Below, piece by piece: positions 6,783 to 13,657 of a DNA stretch of 19,447 nt. Under the pieces are notes generated by a model that saw only the letters and a program-made list of their open reading frames with translations, did not search any database and was not told the DNA's origin. The first letter of the stretch is position 1, and each line of letters starts with the position of its first letter. The stretch spans positions 1 through 19,447 of the forward strand of contig JBJTCD010000077.1 of NCBI GenBank assembly GCA_046091665.1, written 5' to 3'. The translations under genes were made by a program, and so were the position numbers. Source of the stretch: CAIUPE01 sp046091665 (lineage in GTDB: Bacteria; Pseudomonadota; Alphaproteobacteria; Rhizobiales; Beijerinckiaceae).

Positions 6783-8225
6783 TTATCGAAGGGTTCTGAT
6801 GATCCGAAGATCAAGATCCTTGATCTTTTTGCGCAAAGTATTGCGATTGACGCCCAAAAGCTCGGCGGCTTTGATCTGGTTACCCCTTGTGGCAGCAAGC
6901 GCAGCATTCACGAGCGGTTCCTCTACTTCGCGCAGGATTCGGTGATAGAGGCCCGGGGGCGGCAACTCGCCCTTAAATTTGGCGAAATAGGCTTCGAGAT
7001 GATGCTCAACCGAGTCCATGAGTGATTTCGGGGCGAGAGCTGGTGCATCCGTTAAGGAGCTCTGCGGCACTTCCGTCAGTTCAGCGGCAACAAGCGGCTC
7101 GGTAATCGTCTCATGGGGCGAAAGCGCCGCGAGACGTCGGATCATATTTTCCAGTTCACGCACATTGCCGGGCCAACGATGGCGCTTCAATCGCTCAAGG
7201 GCCGGCGTATCGATCTGCTTCTTCGGGAGCCCTTCCTTTTCCGCAAGCGCGAAGAAATGGCGGACAAGATCCGGAAGATCTTCAATGCGCTCGCGAAGCG
7301 GCGGCAGTCGCAGAGGCACAACATTTAAGCGGAAGAATAAATCCTCGCGAAAGAGACCCTGCTGGATCGCCTGACGAAGATCTTTGTTGGTGGCGGCAAT
7401 GATGCGCACATCGGTTTTGATCGAAGACCGTCCGCCGATGCTTGTATATTCACCTTCTTGTAACACACGCAAAAGACGTGTCTGCGCTTCCATCGGCATA
7501 TCGCCGATTTCATCGAGAAAGAGCGTCCCGCCTTCGGCTTGTTCAAAGCGTCCGGTTGCACGGCTAACCGCCCCTGTAAATGAACCCTTCTCATGGCCAA
7601 ACAATTCGCTCTCGATGAGATCGCGCGGAATGGCCGCCATATTCACGGCGACAAAAGGACCATTGCGGCGTTTGCCATAATCATGAAGCGCGCGGGCAAC
7701 GAGTTCTTTACCCGTTCCCGATTCACCATTGATCATCACCGTGAGATCCGTGGACATCAAGCGCGCCATGGCACGATAGAGCTCTTGCATCGCAGGGGAG
7801 CGGCCCACAAGTGGAATTTCATCGGTAACCAAATCTGATTGGGGCCTTATAACTTCACGAGGTCTCGTCAAGGCACGACTAATAACGCCGAGCAATTCTT
7901 TGAGATCAAAGGGCTTCGGTAAATATTCATAAGCGCCGCGTTCCGACGCGCGAATTGCGGTCATGAAAGTGTTTTGAGCACTCATCACAATGATCGGCAA
8001 ATCAGGACGAAGTTTTTTGATCCGTGGCAATAAATCAAAAGCGTTCTCATCGGGCATCACGACATCGGTGACAACGATATCGCCCTGCCCCTCGGATATC
8101 CAGCGCCATAACGTCGACGCTTGTCCCGTAACACGCACTTCATAACCTGCACGACCCAATGCCTGATTGAGAACCGTACGTATTGCGGCATCATCATCCG
8201 CGACAAGAATTGTCCCGTTCGCCAT
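6783..8225 (-). CDS. ntrC: NtrC, nitrogen regulator, sigma-54 enhancer-binding protein
   Basis: NtrC activates nitrogen-assimilation genes (such as glnA, glnK and amtB) with sigma-54 RNA polymerase when phosphorylated by NtrB. With the ATG at 8223-8225 the protein has 480 residues and the phosphoacceptor is D54, as in E. coli NtrC. A GTG directly upstream (8226-8228), adjacent to the ntrB TAA, would add one residue. Domains: receiver (1-120), AAA+ with Walker A GESGTGKE (167-174), the sigma-54 contact loop written GSFTGA (214-219, Ser in place of the usual Ala), Walker B LFLDEIGD (235-242), and a C-terminal Fis-type helix-turn-helix (about 448-470, NQIKAAELLGVNRNTLRKK). It follows ntrB without a gap and precedes ntrY by 100 bp. 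Confidence 0.96.
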   Translation of the reverse strand: MANGTILVADDDAAIRTVLNQALGRAGYEVRVTGQASTLWRWISEGQGDIVVTDVVMPDENAFDLLPRIKKLRPDLPIIVMSAQNTFMTAIRASERGAYEYLPKPFDLKELLGVISRALTRPREVIRPQSDLVTDEIPLVGRSPAMQELYRAMARLMSTDLTVMINGESGTGKELVARALHDYGKRRNGPFVAVNMAAIPRDLIESELFGHEKGSFTGAVSRATGRFEQAEGGTLFLDEIGDMPMEAQTRLLRVLQEGEYTSIGGRSSIKTDVRIIAATNKDLRQAIQQGLFREDLFFRLNVVPLRLPPLRERIEDLPDLVRHFFALAEKEGLPKKQIDTPALERLKRHRWPGNVRELENMIRRLAALSPHETITEPLVAAELTEVPQSSLTDAPALAPKSLMDSVEHHLEAYFAKFKGELPPPGLYHRILREVEEPLVNAALAATRGNQIKAAELLGVNRNTLRKKIKDLDLRIIRTLR

Positions 8226-8228
8226 CAC

Positions 8229-9371
8229 TTAACCATCAATTTCCGCACGCCGGCCATCGCGTGCTGAATGCATCGACAAGAGAACTCTGAACACCGTGCG
8301 TCGCGGGAGCGAGTCACACTCGACAATACCCCCGTGATCACGAATGATCTTGGAGACCAAAGCAAGACCGAGGCCAGATCCCGATGTCTTGGTGGTCACA
8401 AAGGGGTCAAAGAGGGTTTGCACGATGTCTTGTGGCACGCCCGGACCATTATCGCGTACGGTGATTTCAAGCGGCAATGCGATCCTTTCGCGTGATCCCG
8501 GCGTCGCGATTTTCACACCCGGACGATAGGCCGTCGATAATTCAATCGTGCCATCAACAGCGTCAGGTCCGATCGCTTCGGCCGCGTTTTTCACAAGATT
8601 AAGGAAGACCTGTATGAGTTGATCGCGATTGCCATTAATTGGCGGCAATGACGGGTCATAAGTCTCAATAAAACTTATGTGACGGGCAAAACCTGAGGTT
8701 GCGAGTTTCTTCACATGTTCAAGAACACTATGAACATTAACAGGCTCGCGCTCTACCGGGCGTTCATCCGAAAAATCTTCGAAACGCTCAACAAGCTTCA
8801 CAATTCGATCCGTCTCATCGCAAATCAGACGGATTAAATCGCGATCATCATCGTCAACAGTCGCATCAAGAAGTTGTGCCGCGCCGCGAATGCCCGAGAG
8901 CGGGTTTTTGATCTCATGTGCAAGCATTGATCCCATTGCCGAAATGGATCTTGCCGCACCACGATGGCTTAATTGCCTGTCTATTTTTTCAGCAATTGTC
9001 TTTTCTTGAAGCATAATGACGATGTCACCCGGATGATCGGTAGACGGCGTCGCATAAAGATCGACAATCTTTTCCTGACCGATACGAGGCGTACCGACAT
9101 CGACCCGATATTCGCTCATACTGCCGCCATGCATCCGCACGGCTTCAATCAAAGTCAAAAGCGGGGAGCCGAAGGGAACAATTTCTACGAGCGTAAATCG
9201 GCTCAGCATCGAAGCGCTCATCTGCAAGAAGGCTTGCGCTGATAAATTCGCTTCAACAATGCGATCCTCCTTATCGATAACGATCACGGGAAGCGGCAAA
9301 GCGTTGAGTATGGCATCCGCGCGCGGTTCAGCAGTATCCATTGATTGTTTTGCTTTAAGAAGCGCTGTCAT
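8229..9371 (-). CDS. ntrB: NtrB, nitrogen-regulation sensor kinase/phosphatase
   Basis: NtrB phosphorylates or dephosphorylates NtrC depending on PII-type signal proteins. The 380-residue product has no membrane segment and is cytosolic. It has an N-terminal PAS domain (about 15-130), a HisKA domain with H152 in SMLAHEIKNPLSGIRGAAQLL, and a HATPase domain with N-box NLVKNAAEAI (258-267), DNGPGVP (307-313) and GSGLGLA (331-337). Its ATG overlaps the dusB stop by ATGA (9368-9371) and has its own Shine-Dalgarno GGAGAG about 7 nt upstream. The TAA stop abuts the ntrC start. The dusB-ntrB-ntrC order is the classical nifR3-ntrB-ntrC operon of alphaproteobacteria. Confidence 0.96.
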   Translation of the reverse strand: MTALLKAKQSMDTAEPRADAILNALPLPVIVIDKEDRIVEANLSAQAFLQMSASMLSRFTLVEIVPFGSPLLTLIEAVRMHGGSMSEYRVDVGTPRIGQEKIVDLYATPSTDHPGDIVIMLQEKTIAEKIDRQLSHRGAARSISAMGSMLAHEIKNPLSGIRGAAQLLDATVDDDDRDLIRLICDETDRIVKLVERFEDFSDERPVEREPVNVHSVLEHVKKLATSGFARHISFIETYDPSLPPINGNRDQLIQVFLNLVKNAAEAIGPDAVDGTIELSTAYRPGVKIATPGSRERIALPLEITVRDNGPGVPQDIVQTLFDPFVTTKTSGSGLGLALVSKIIRDHGGIVECDSLPRRTVFRVLLSMHSARDGRRAEIDG

Positions 9372-10375
9372 GCGGCTTCTCTCCGATCAATCGGATCGTA
9401 AAGCTTCGCCAGACGTTTCGCGACGATGTGATGATCCGTTGATGTTAAAAGCTCCAAACGTTCCGATTCAGACCAGTGAGCCCCCAGCGTGATCGCATCA
9501 TCGAGATAGGCCGCGAGATGTTTACGCGCATGGCGAATGCCGATCTCAACACCATAAAGCGATAAAAGATCGTCATAGTGTTGATTGACCGCGTCTTGGC
9601 GCTCTTTAATCTCCGTTTCGCGATAGGGTTCACCCGCTAATGCCATGGCTATCTGACCGACGACCCACGGTTGGCCAAGCGCGGCGCGCCCCACCATCAC
9701 CCCATCAGCCTTTGATTTTGAAAGCATGATCTTGGCATCATCAAACGATGTGCAGTCGCCATTGGCAATCACAGGAATCGAAACAGATTGCTTCACATCT
9801 GCTATCGCGCGCCAATCCGCTTCGCCTTTGTAAAACTGGCACCGCGTCCGCCCATGAACAGTGATCCAAGAGACACCATGCGCTTCGGCGCGGCGCGCGA
9901 GTTCGGAGGCATTGAGCGATGCATCATCCCAGCCCAAACGCATTTTGACAGTGACCGGCAAAGACGTGGCCGCGCGCGTGGCTTCAATTAGGCGCTCGGC
10001 CAGGTCAAGATCGCGCATCAAGGCAGAGCCTGCATAGCCGCCCGTCACGCGTTTCGCGGGGCAGCCCATATTGATGTCGATGACATGGGCGCCAGAGCTT
10101 TCTGCAAGACGTGCGGCCTCCGCCATCCAATTTGGATCACGGCCAGCGAGCTGGACGATATGGCAATCAATCCCCTCACCTTCGGACCGCACGCGGCTTT
10201 CTTCCGAGCCCCGGACATAATCATCCGACGCCACCATTTCTGAGACAACGAACGAGGCCCCAAAGCGCCGCGCAATACGGCGCATGCTCACATCCGTAAC
10301 CCCGGACATGGGCGCCAAGGCAGCTAGCGGCGTCGCATCCTCCGCACGGCTTGAAAAAGGTATATTAGATTGCAT
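9368..10375 (-). CDS. dusB: DusB/NifR3, tRNA-dihydrouridine synthase
   Basis: DusB is an FMN- and NADPH-dependent enzyme that reduces specific uridines of tRNA to dihydrouridine. The protein has a TIM-barrel start APMSGVTD, the active-site segment INMGCPAKRVTGGYAGSAL with catalytic C105 (numbering from the ATG), VKMRLGWDD, the FMN-phosphate region ITVHGRTRCQFYKGEADW and VIANGDCTS, and GVMVGRAALGQPW. I take ATG 10373-10375 (335 residues) as the start; an in-frame TTG at 10403-10405 would add ten residues but has no ribosome binding site either. First gene of the ntr operon, overlapping ntrB by ATGA. It is divergent from ispDF across 145 bp. Confidence 0.94.
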   Translation of the reverse strand: MQSNIPFSSRAEDATPLAALAPMSGVTDVSMRRIARRFGASFVVSEMVASDDYVRGSEESRVRSEGEGIDCHIVQLAGRDPNWMAEAARLAESSGAHVIDINMGCPAKRVTGGYAGSALMRDLDLAERLIEATRAATSLPVTVKMRLGWDDASLNASELARRAEAHGVSWITVHGRTRCQFYKGEADWRAIADVKQSVSIPVIANGDCTSFDDAKIMLSKSKADGVMVGRAALGQPWVVGQIAMALAGEPYRETEIKERQDAVNQHYDDLLSLYGVEIGIRHARKHLAAYLDDAITLGAHWSESERLELLTSTDHHIVAKRLAKLYDPIDRREAA

Positions 10376-10520
10376 AAATATTAGGCAGCTCGGGAAACTG
10401 CCCAAGTTTTAAACTGATCTTCGCAATGCAGCAAATAAAAATTTTACAAATGTGCGACGAAGCTCTGAAGCTCTGTAAAGCTCCGTTGACGTTTTGGGGT
10501 AAATTCCGCCACAAAGCGGA
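10376..10520. promoter_or_regulatory. Divergent dusB/ispDF intergenic region
   Basis: This 145-bp region must hold promoters for the dusB-ntr operon (minus) and ispDF-cinA (plus). Visible structure: a 5-bp dyad GGCAG (10384-10388) / CTGCC (10398-10402) in the dusB leader, an AT-rich tract around 10405-10450, an exact tandem repeat of GAAGCTCT (10459-10466 and 10467-10474), a TTGACG hexamer at 10486-10491 that could be a -35 box for plus-strand transcription, and a hairpin TTCCGC/GCGGAA (10504-10509/10516-10521) abutting the ispDF start codon. I could not identify a convincing -10 for either direction, nor a sigma-54 TGGCAC-N5-TTGCA type site. Confidence 0.45.
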
Positions 10521-11741
10521 ATGACTTCGCTGATCAGCGTCCCTGACCGAATTTCCGTCGCGGCCCTTCTCGTGGCTGCCGGGCGGGGATTACGCGCGGG
10601 CCTCGATATACCGAAACAATATCTCGATCTTGCGGGCGAAACCATGCTCACGCGCTCGATCCGCGCGCTCGCGGCTGATAAACGCGTGAAGCAAATTCTT
10701 TGCGTCATTCATCCCGATGATCGCGCGCGTTATGACGAGGCGATTGAACCATTGCCATCAGTGATCAAAACGCGATTGGTTGAGCCAACCTTTGGTGGAG
10801 CCACGCGGCAAGAGTCTGGCAAAGCCGGGCTCGAAGCGCTTGCGGTGTCGGATCATCCGCCTGACATCATTCTCGTTCACGATGCTGCACGACCTTTTGC
10901 CAGTGAAGCCTTGATCGCGCGCAGCATTGAAAGCGCTTATCTCAAGGGCGCGGCCATTCCCGGCATTTCAGTCATCGACACGATTAAAAAAACAGACCTC
11001 TCCGGTATCATTACGTCAACGCCGCCACGCCGCGATTTGCGCGCCGTGCAAACGCCGCAAGCCTTTAAATTCGATATTCTTCTAAAAGCGCATCGCTCGG
11101 CACTTTCGGCAAAAGATATTGAATTTACCGACGACGCTTCGATTGCCGAGTGGGCTGGACACAAGGTTCACATTTTTGAAGGCGAACCGGAGAATATCAA
11201 AGTCACAACGCCGGAAGATGTGAACGAAGCGCGGCAACGTCTTTCAGGTCCGCGCGATGTAAGAACAGGCATCGGTTATGACGTGCACGCCTTCGAAGAG
11301 GGTGATCATGTCATTCTCGGCGGTGTACGTATTCCGTTCACGAAAAAACTTAAAGGCCATTCGGATGCCGATGTCGGTTTACATGCACTAACCGATGCAA
11401 TTTTTGGAGCACTTGCCGAAGGCGATATTGGTTCACATTTCCCTCCTTCAGATATGACATGGAAAAATGCGGACTCAGCTTTGTTTCTTCGGCATGCCGT
11501 TAAGCGCGTGAAAGCGCGTGGCGGTGTGATCAAACATCTTGATCTTACCTTGATTTGCGAAGCGCCAAAAATTGGCCCGCATCGTGACACGATCCGCGCG
11601 CGCATTGCCGAACTTTGTGGCATTAAGATTACGCGCGTAGGTGTGAAAGCGACAACGACCGAACAATTAGGTTTCACAGGCCGCGGCGAAGGCATTGCAG
11701 CGCAAGCCATTGCCACAATCGAATTGCCTGATCTCGCATGA
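10521..11741 (+). CDS. ispDF: IspDF, bifunctional MEP-pathway enzyme
   Basis: This 406-residue fusion carries 2-C-methyl-D-erythritol 4-phosphate cytidylyltransferase (IspD, about 10-240) and 2-C-methyl-D-erythritol 2,4-cyclodiphosphate synthase (IspF, about 246-404), the third and fifth steps of the MEP isoprenoid pathway. The IspD part shows VAAGRGLRAG...PKQY (18-34), LVHDAARPF and AVQTPQAF. The IspF part shows GIGYDVHAF with metal ligands D254 and H256, GHSDADVGLHALTDAIFGA with H288, GDIGSHFP, and TTTEQLGFTGRGEGI near the C-terminus. Such fusions are typical of alphaproteobacteria. The ATG at 10521 is the only usable start, since an in-frame TAA lies at 10500-10502; it is preceded by a hairpin instead of a well-spaced Shine-Dalgarno. 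The stop overlaps the next gene by ATGA. Confidence 0.96.
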   Translation: MTSLISVPDRISVAALLVAAGRGLRAGLDIPKQYLDLAGETMLTRSIRALAADKRVKQILCVIHPDDRARYDEAIEPLPSVIKTRLVEPTFGGATRQESGKAGLEALAVSDHPPDIILVHDAARPFASEALIARSIESAYLKGAAIPGISVIDTIKKTDLSGIITSTPPRRDLRAVQTPQAFKFDILLKAHRSALSAKDIEFTDDASIAEWAGHKVHIFEGEPENIKVTTPEDVNEARQRLSGPRDVRTGIGYDVHAFEEGDHVILGGVRIPFTKKLKGHSDADVGLHALTDAIFGALAEGDIGSHFPPSDMTWKNADSALFLRHAVKRVKARGGVIKHLDLTLICEAPKIGPHRDTIRARIAELCGIKITRVGVKATTTEQLGFTGRGEGIAAQAIATIELPDLA

Positions 11742-12214
11742 ATGATTTTGCTGAAAGACTCGTCAAAGACGCGATCGCAAAAGGCATTATCATAGCGACT
11801 GCTGAGTCTTGTACGGGTGGACTTGTCTCCGCTGCAATCACATCAATTGCCGGATCATCAGCGATGTTTGATCGCGGCTTTGTCACTTATTCCAATGAAG
11901 CGAAGACGGAACTTTTGGATGTTTCGCCTGATCTCATTCAACATTACGGTGCCGTGAGCGCGGAAGTCGCAACAGCGATGGCGGAAGGTGCATTAACACA
12001 TTCAAATGCAACGCTGAGTGTTGCGATTACGGGCATTGCAGGACCTGGTGGCGGAAGCATTGAAAAGCCTGTGGGCCTTGTGCATTTCGCAACTGCTTTC
12101 AAAGGCCAAGACACGCGCCCCTTTGAAAAAAGATTTGGATCCATTTCACGCGACGCCATTCGGCACGGTGCCGTACACGCGGCCCTTCAAGCGCTCTTAT
12201 CGCGCTTGCCGTAA
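11738..12214 (+). CDS. CinA C-terminal domain protein (PncC-type nicotinamide-nucleotide amidase)
   Basis: The 158-residue protein consists only of the CinA C-terminal domain, as in E. coli YgaD/PncC, without the N-terminal molybdopterin-binding-like part. Members deamidate nicotinamide mononucleotide to nicotinate mononucleotide for NAD recycling. Key features are TAESCTGGLVSA with the likely catalytic S24, FVTYSNEAK with K56, GAVSAEVATAMAEGAL and the TGIAGPGGGS loop. The start ATG overlaps the ispDF stop (ATGA, 11738-11741) and has no clear Shine-Dalgarno, so translation is probably coupled to ispDF. The 3' end overlaps the convergent Coq10-like gene by 28 bp. The enzymatic activity is inferred from the family. 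Confidence 0.92.
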   Translation: MNDFAERLVKDAIAKGIIIATAESCTGGLVSAAITSIAGSSAMFDRGFVTYSNEAKTELLDVSPDLIQHYGAVSAEVATAMAEGALTHSNATLSVAITGIAGPGGGSIEKPVGLVHFATAFKGQDTRPFEKRFGSISRDAIRHGAVHAALQALLSRLP

Positions 12215-12651
12215 ACGACCCCTGCCCGCTCGACAAACGCATCAGAAAATTTTCTGAACGCCGTATCAAACATCGCGCCCATCAGCATGCCGAGCATGCG
12301 GGATTTGAATTGGTAATCGATAAAAAATTCGACCCGTGTACCTGAATTTTCCGGCACAAAACTCCACCGATTTTGCATATGGCTAAAGGGTCCATCGACA
12401 TATTCGACGAGAATCTTGCTATTCGCCGGATCCAAAGTGACACGCGATGTGAAGGTCTCGCGGATCGCCTTATAGCCGATGGTCATATCGGCAATCAGCA
12501 TCTCGCGATCACCATCAAGCGGCGAGCGCCGACGGATTTTCAACGCCTCACAGAGCGGCAAGAATTCGGGATAATGTTCGACATCGGCAACAAGTGCGAA
12601 CATATCTTCGGGCGCATAGCCCACAGAACGGGAGGAATTAAATACGGGCAT
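12187..12651 (-). CDS. Coq10/RatA-family START-domain protein
   Basis: The 154-residue protein belongs to the Coq10/RatA (polyketide cyclase-like, START fold) family. Typical segments are the N-terminal SRSVGYAPEDMFALVADVEHYPEFLPLC, MTIGYKAIRETFTSRV, a FVPENSGTRVEFFIDYQFKS strand pair and an amphipathic C-terminal helix with FRKFSDAFVERA. In mitochondria Coq10 binds ubiquinone and supports respiration; in E. coli the homologue RatA was described as a ribosome-association toxin. In alphaproteobacteria the Coq10-like role is more likely, but this is inference. The gene follows lipA after 9 bp and is the last of the pdh-lip cluster. Its 3' end overlaps convergent cinA by 28 bp (12187-12214). Confidence 0.88.
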   Translation of the reverse strand: MPVFNSSRSVGYAPEDMFALVADVEHYPEFLPLCEALKIRRRSPLDGDREMLIADMTIGYKAIRETFTSRVTLDPANSKILVEYVDGPFSHMQNRWSFVPENSGTRVEFFIDYQFKSRMLGMLMGAMFDTAFRKFSDAFVERAGVVYGKRDKSA

Positions 12652-12660
12652 TATGGTAGT

Positions 12661-13632
12661 TTAACGCCCGAGCTGCTTTTCACGCGCCACGCGAAGGCGC
12701 GCAAAATCCTCGCCCGCATGATGCGAGGAACGCGTGAGCGGTGTCGCCGAGACCAATAAGAAGCCTTTTGTGTAGGCAATTGTCTCATAGGCTTTGAATT
12801 GATCGGGGTGAATATAATCGATCACCGCGTGATGTTTGCGCGTTGGTTGCAGATATTGACCAATGGTGAGGAAATCGACCTCAGCCGAACGCAAATCATC
12901 CATCAATTGCAACACTTCATTCCGCTCTTCACCAAGCCCCACCATGATGCCGGACTTAGTGAAGATTGACGGATCAAGTTCCTTCACGCGTTGCAGAAGA
13001 CGGATCGAATGGAAATAGCGCGCGCCCGGGCGCACCGTAAGATAATTCGACGGCACGGTTTCAAGATTGTGATTGAAGACATCCGGTCTCGCTTTCACAA
13101 CCACTTCCAATGCGCCCTCTTTGCGCAAGAAATCCGGCGTCAGAATTTCAATCGTTGTGAGCGGCGACTTTGCGCGGATCGCATAAATCACATCCGCGAA
13201 ATGTTGCGCGCCGCCATCAGCCAAATCATCACGATCAACCGATGTAATCACAACATGGGTAAGACCGAGTTTAGACACAGCATCCGCAATCTTTTCTGGC
13301 TCATGGCGATCAAGCGCTTCCGGCAGGCCCGTCTTCACATTGCAGAAAGAACAGGCGCGCGTGCAGGTGTCGCCCATGATCATGAAGGTCGCGTGCTTCT
13401 TTTCCCAGCACTCACCAACATTCGGGCAACTTGCTTCTTCACATACAGTGACAAGCTTATGCTCTTTGACGATTTTATTCGTCTCAGCCCATTTCGGCGA
13501 GCCCGGCGCCTTCGCGCGAATCCACTCAGGCTTGCGTTGAATGGGATTATCCGGCCGATGCGCTTTCTCAGGATGACGCACTTCGCCCTTTTTGCGGGGA
13601 TCATCCTTCAAAAGATCGATAACGGCGGGCAT
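12661..13632 (-). CDS. lipA: LipA, lipoyl synthase
   Basis: LipA is a radical SAM enzyme that inserts two sulfur atoms into protein-bound octanoyl groups to make lipoyl cofactors. The 323-residue product carries both iron-sulfur binding sets: the auxiliary cluster cysteines C64, C69 and C75 in CEEASCPNVGEC, and the radical SAM CxxxCxxC C90, C94 and C97 in CTRACSFC. The conserved C-terminal RSS motif, whose Ser is a ligand of the auxiliary cluster, is at 301-303 and is followed by HH where E. coli has YH. A strong Shine-Dalgarno AAGGAG lies 7 nt before the ATG. The gene follows lpdA after 25 bp, so the modifying enzyme is made together with its E2 and E1-beta lipoyl-domain targets. Confidence 0.97.
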   Translation of the reverse strand: MPAVIDLLKDDPRKKGEVRHPEKAHRPDNPIQRKPEWIRAKAPGSPKWAETNKIVKEHKLVTVCEEASCPNVGECWEKKHATFMIMGDTCTRACSFCNVKTGLPEALDRHEPEKIADAVSKLGLTHVVITSVDRDDLADGGAQHFADVIYAIRAKSPLTTIEILTPDFLRKEGALEVVVKARPDVFNHNLETVPSNYLTVRPGARYFHSIRLLQRVKELDPSIFTKSGIMVGLGEERNEVLQLMDDLRSAEVDFLTIGQYLQPTRKHHAVIDYIHPDQFKAYETIAYTKGFLLVSATPLTRSSHHAGEDFARLRVAREKQLGR

Positions 13633-13657
13633 GGGTCCTACTCCTTAAGAAGCCGGC

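Noticed and set aside
6683..6907. 75-codon N-terminal extension of NtrY
   Set aside because: It overlaps the end of ntrC, and a well-placed GGGAG supports the internal ATG at 6682.
9837..9853. TGGCAC inside dusB as a sigma-54 promoter element
   Set aside because: The required TTGC-type -12 element is missing at the right distance, and the site lies within a coding sequence.
10376..10405. TTG start adding ten residues to DusB
   Set aside because: No ribosome binding site, and the ATG at 10375 gives a normal family length.
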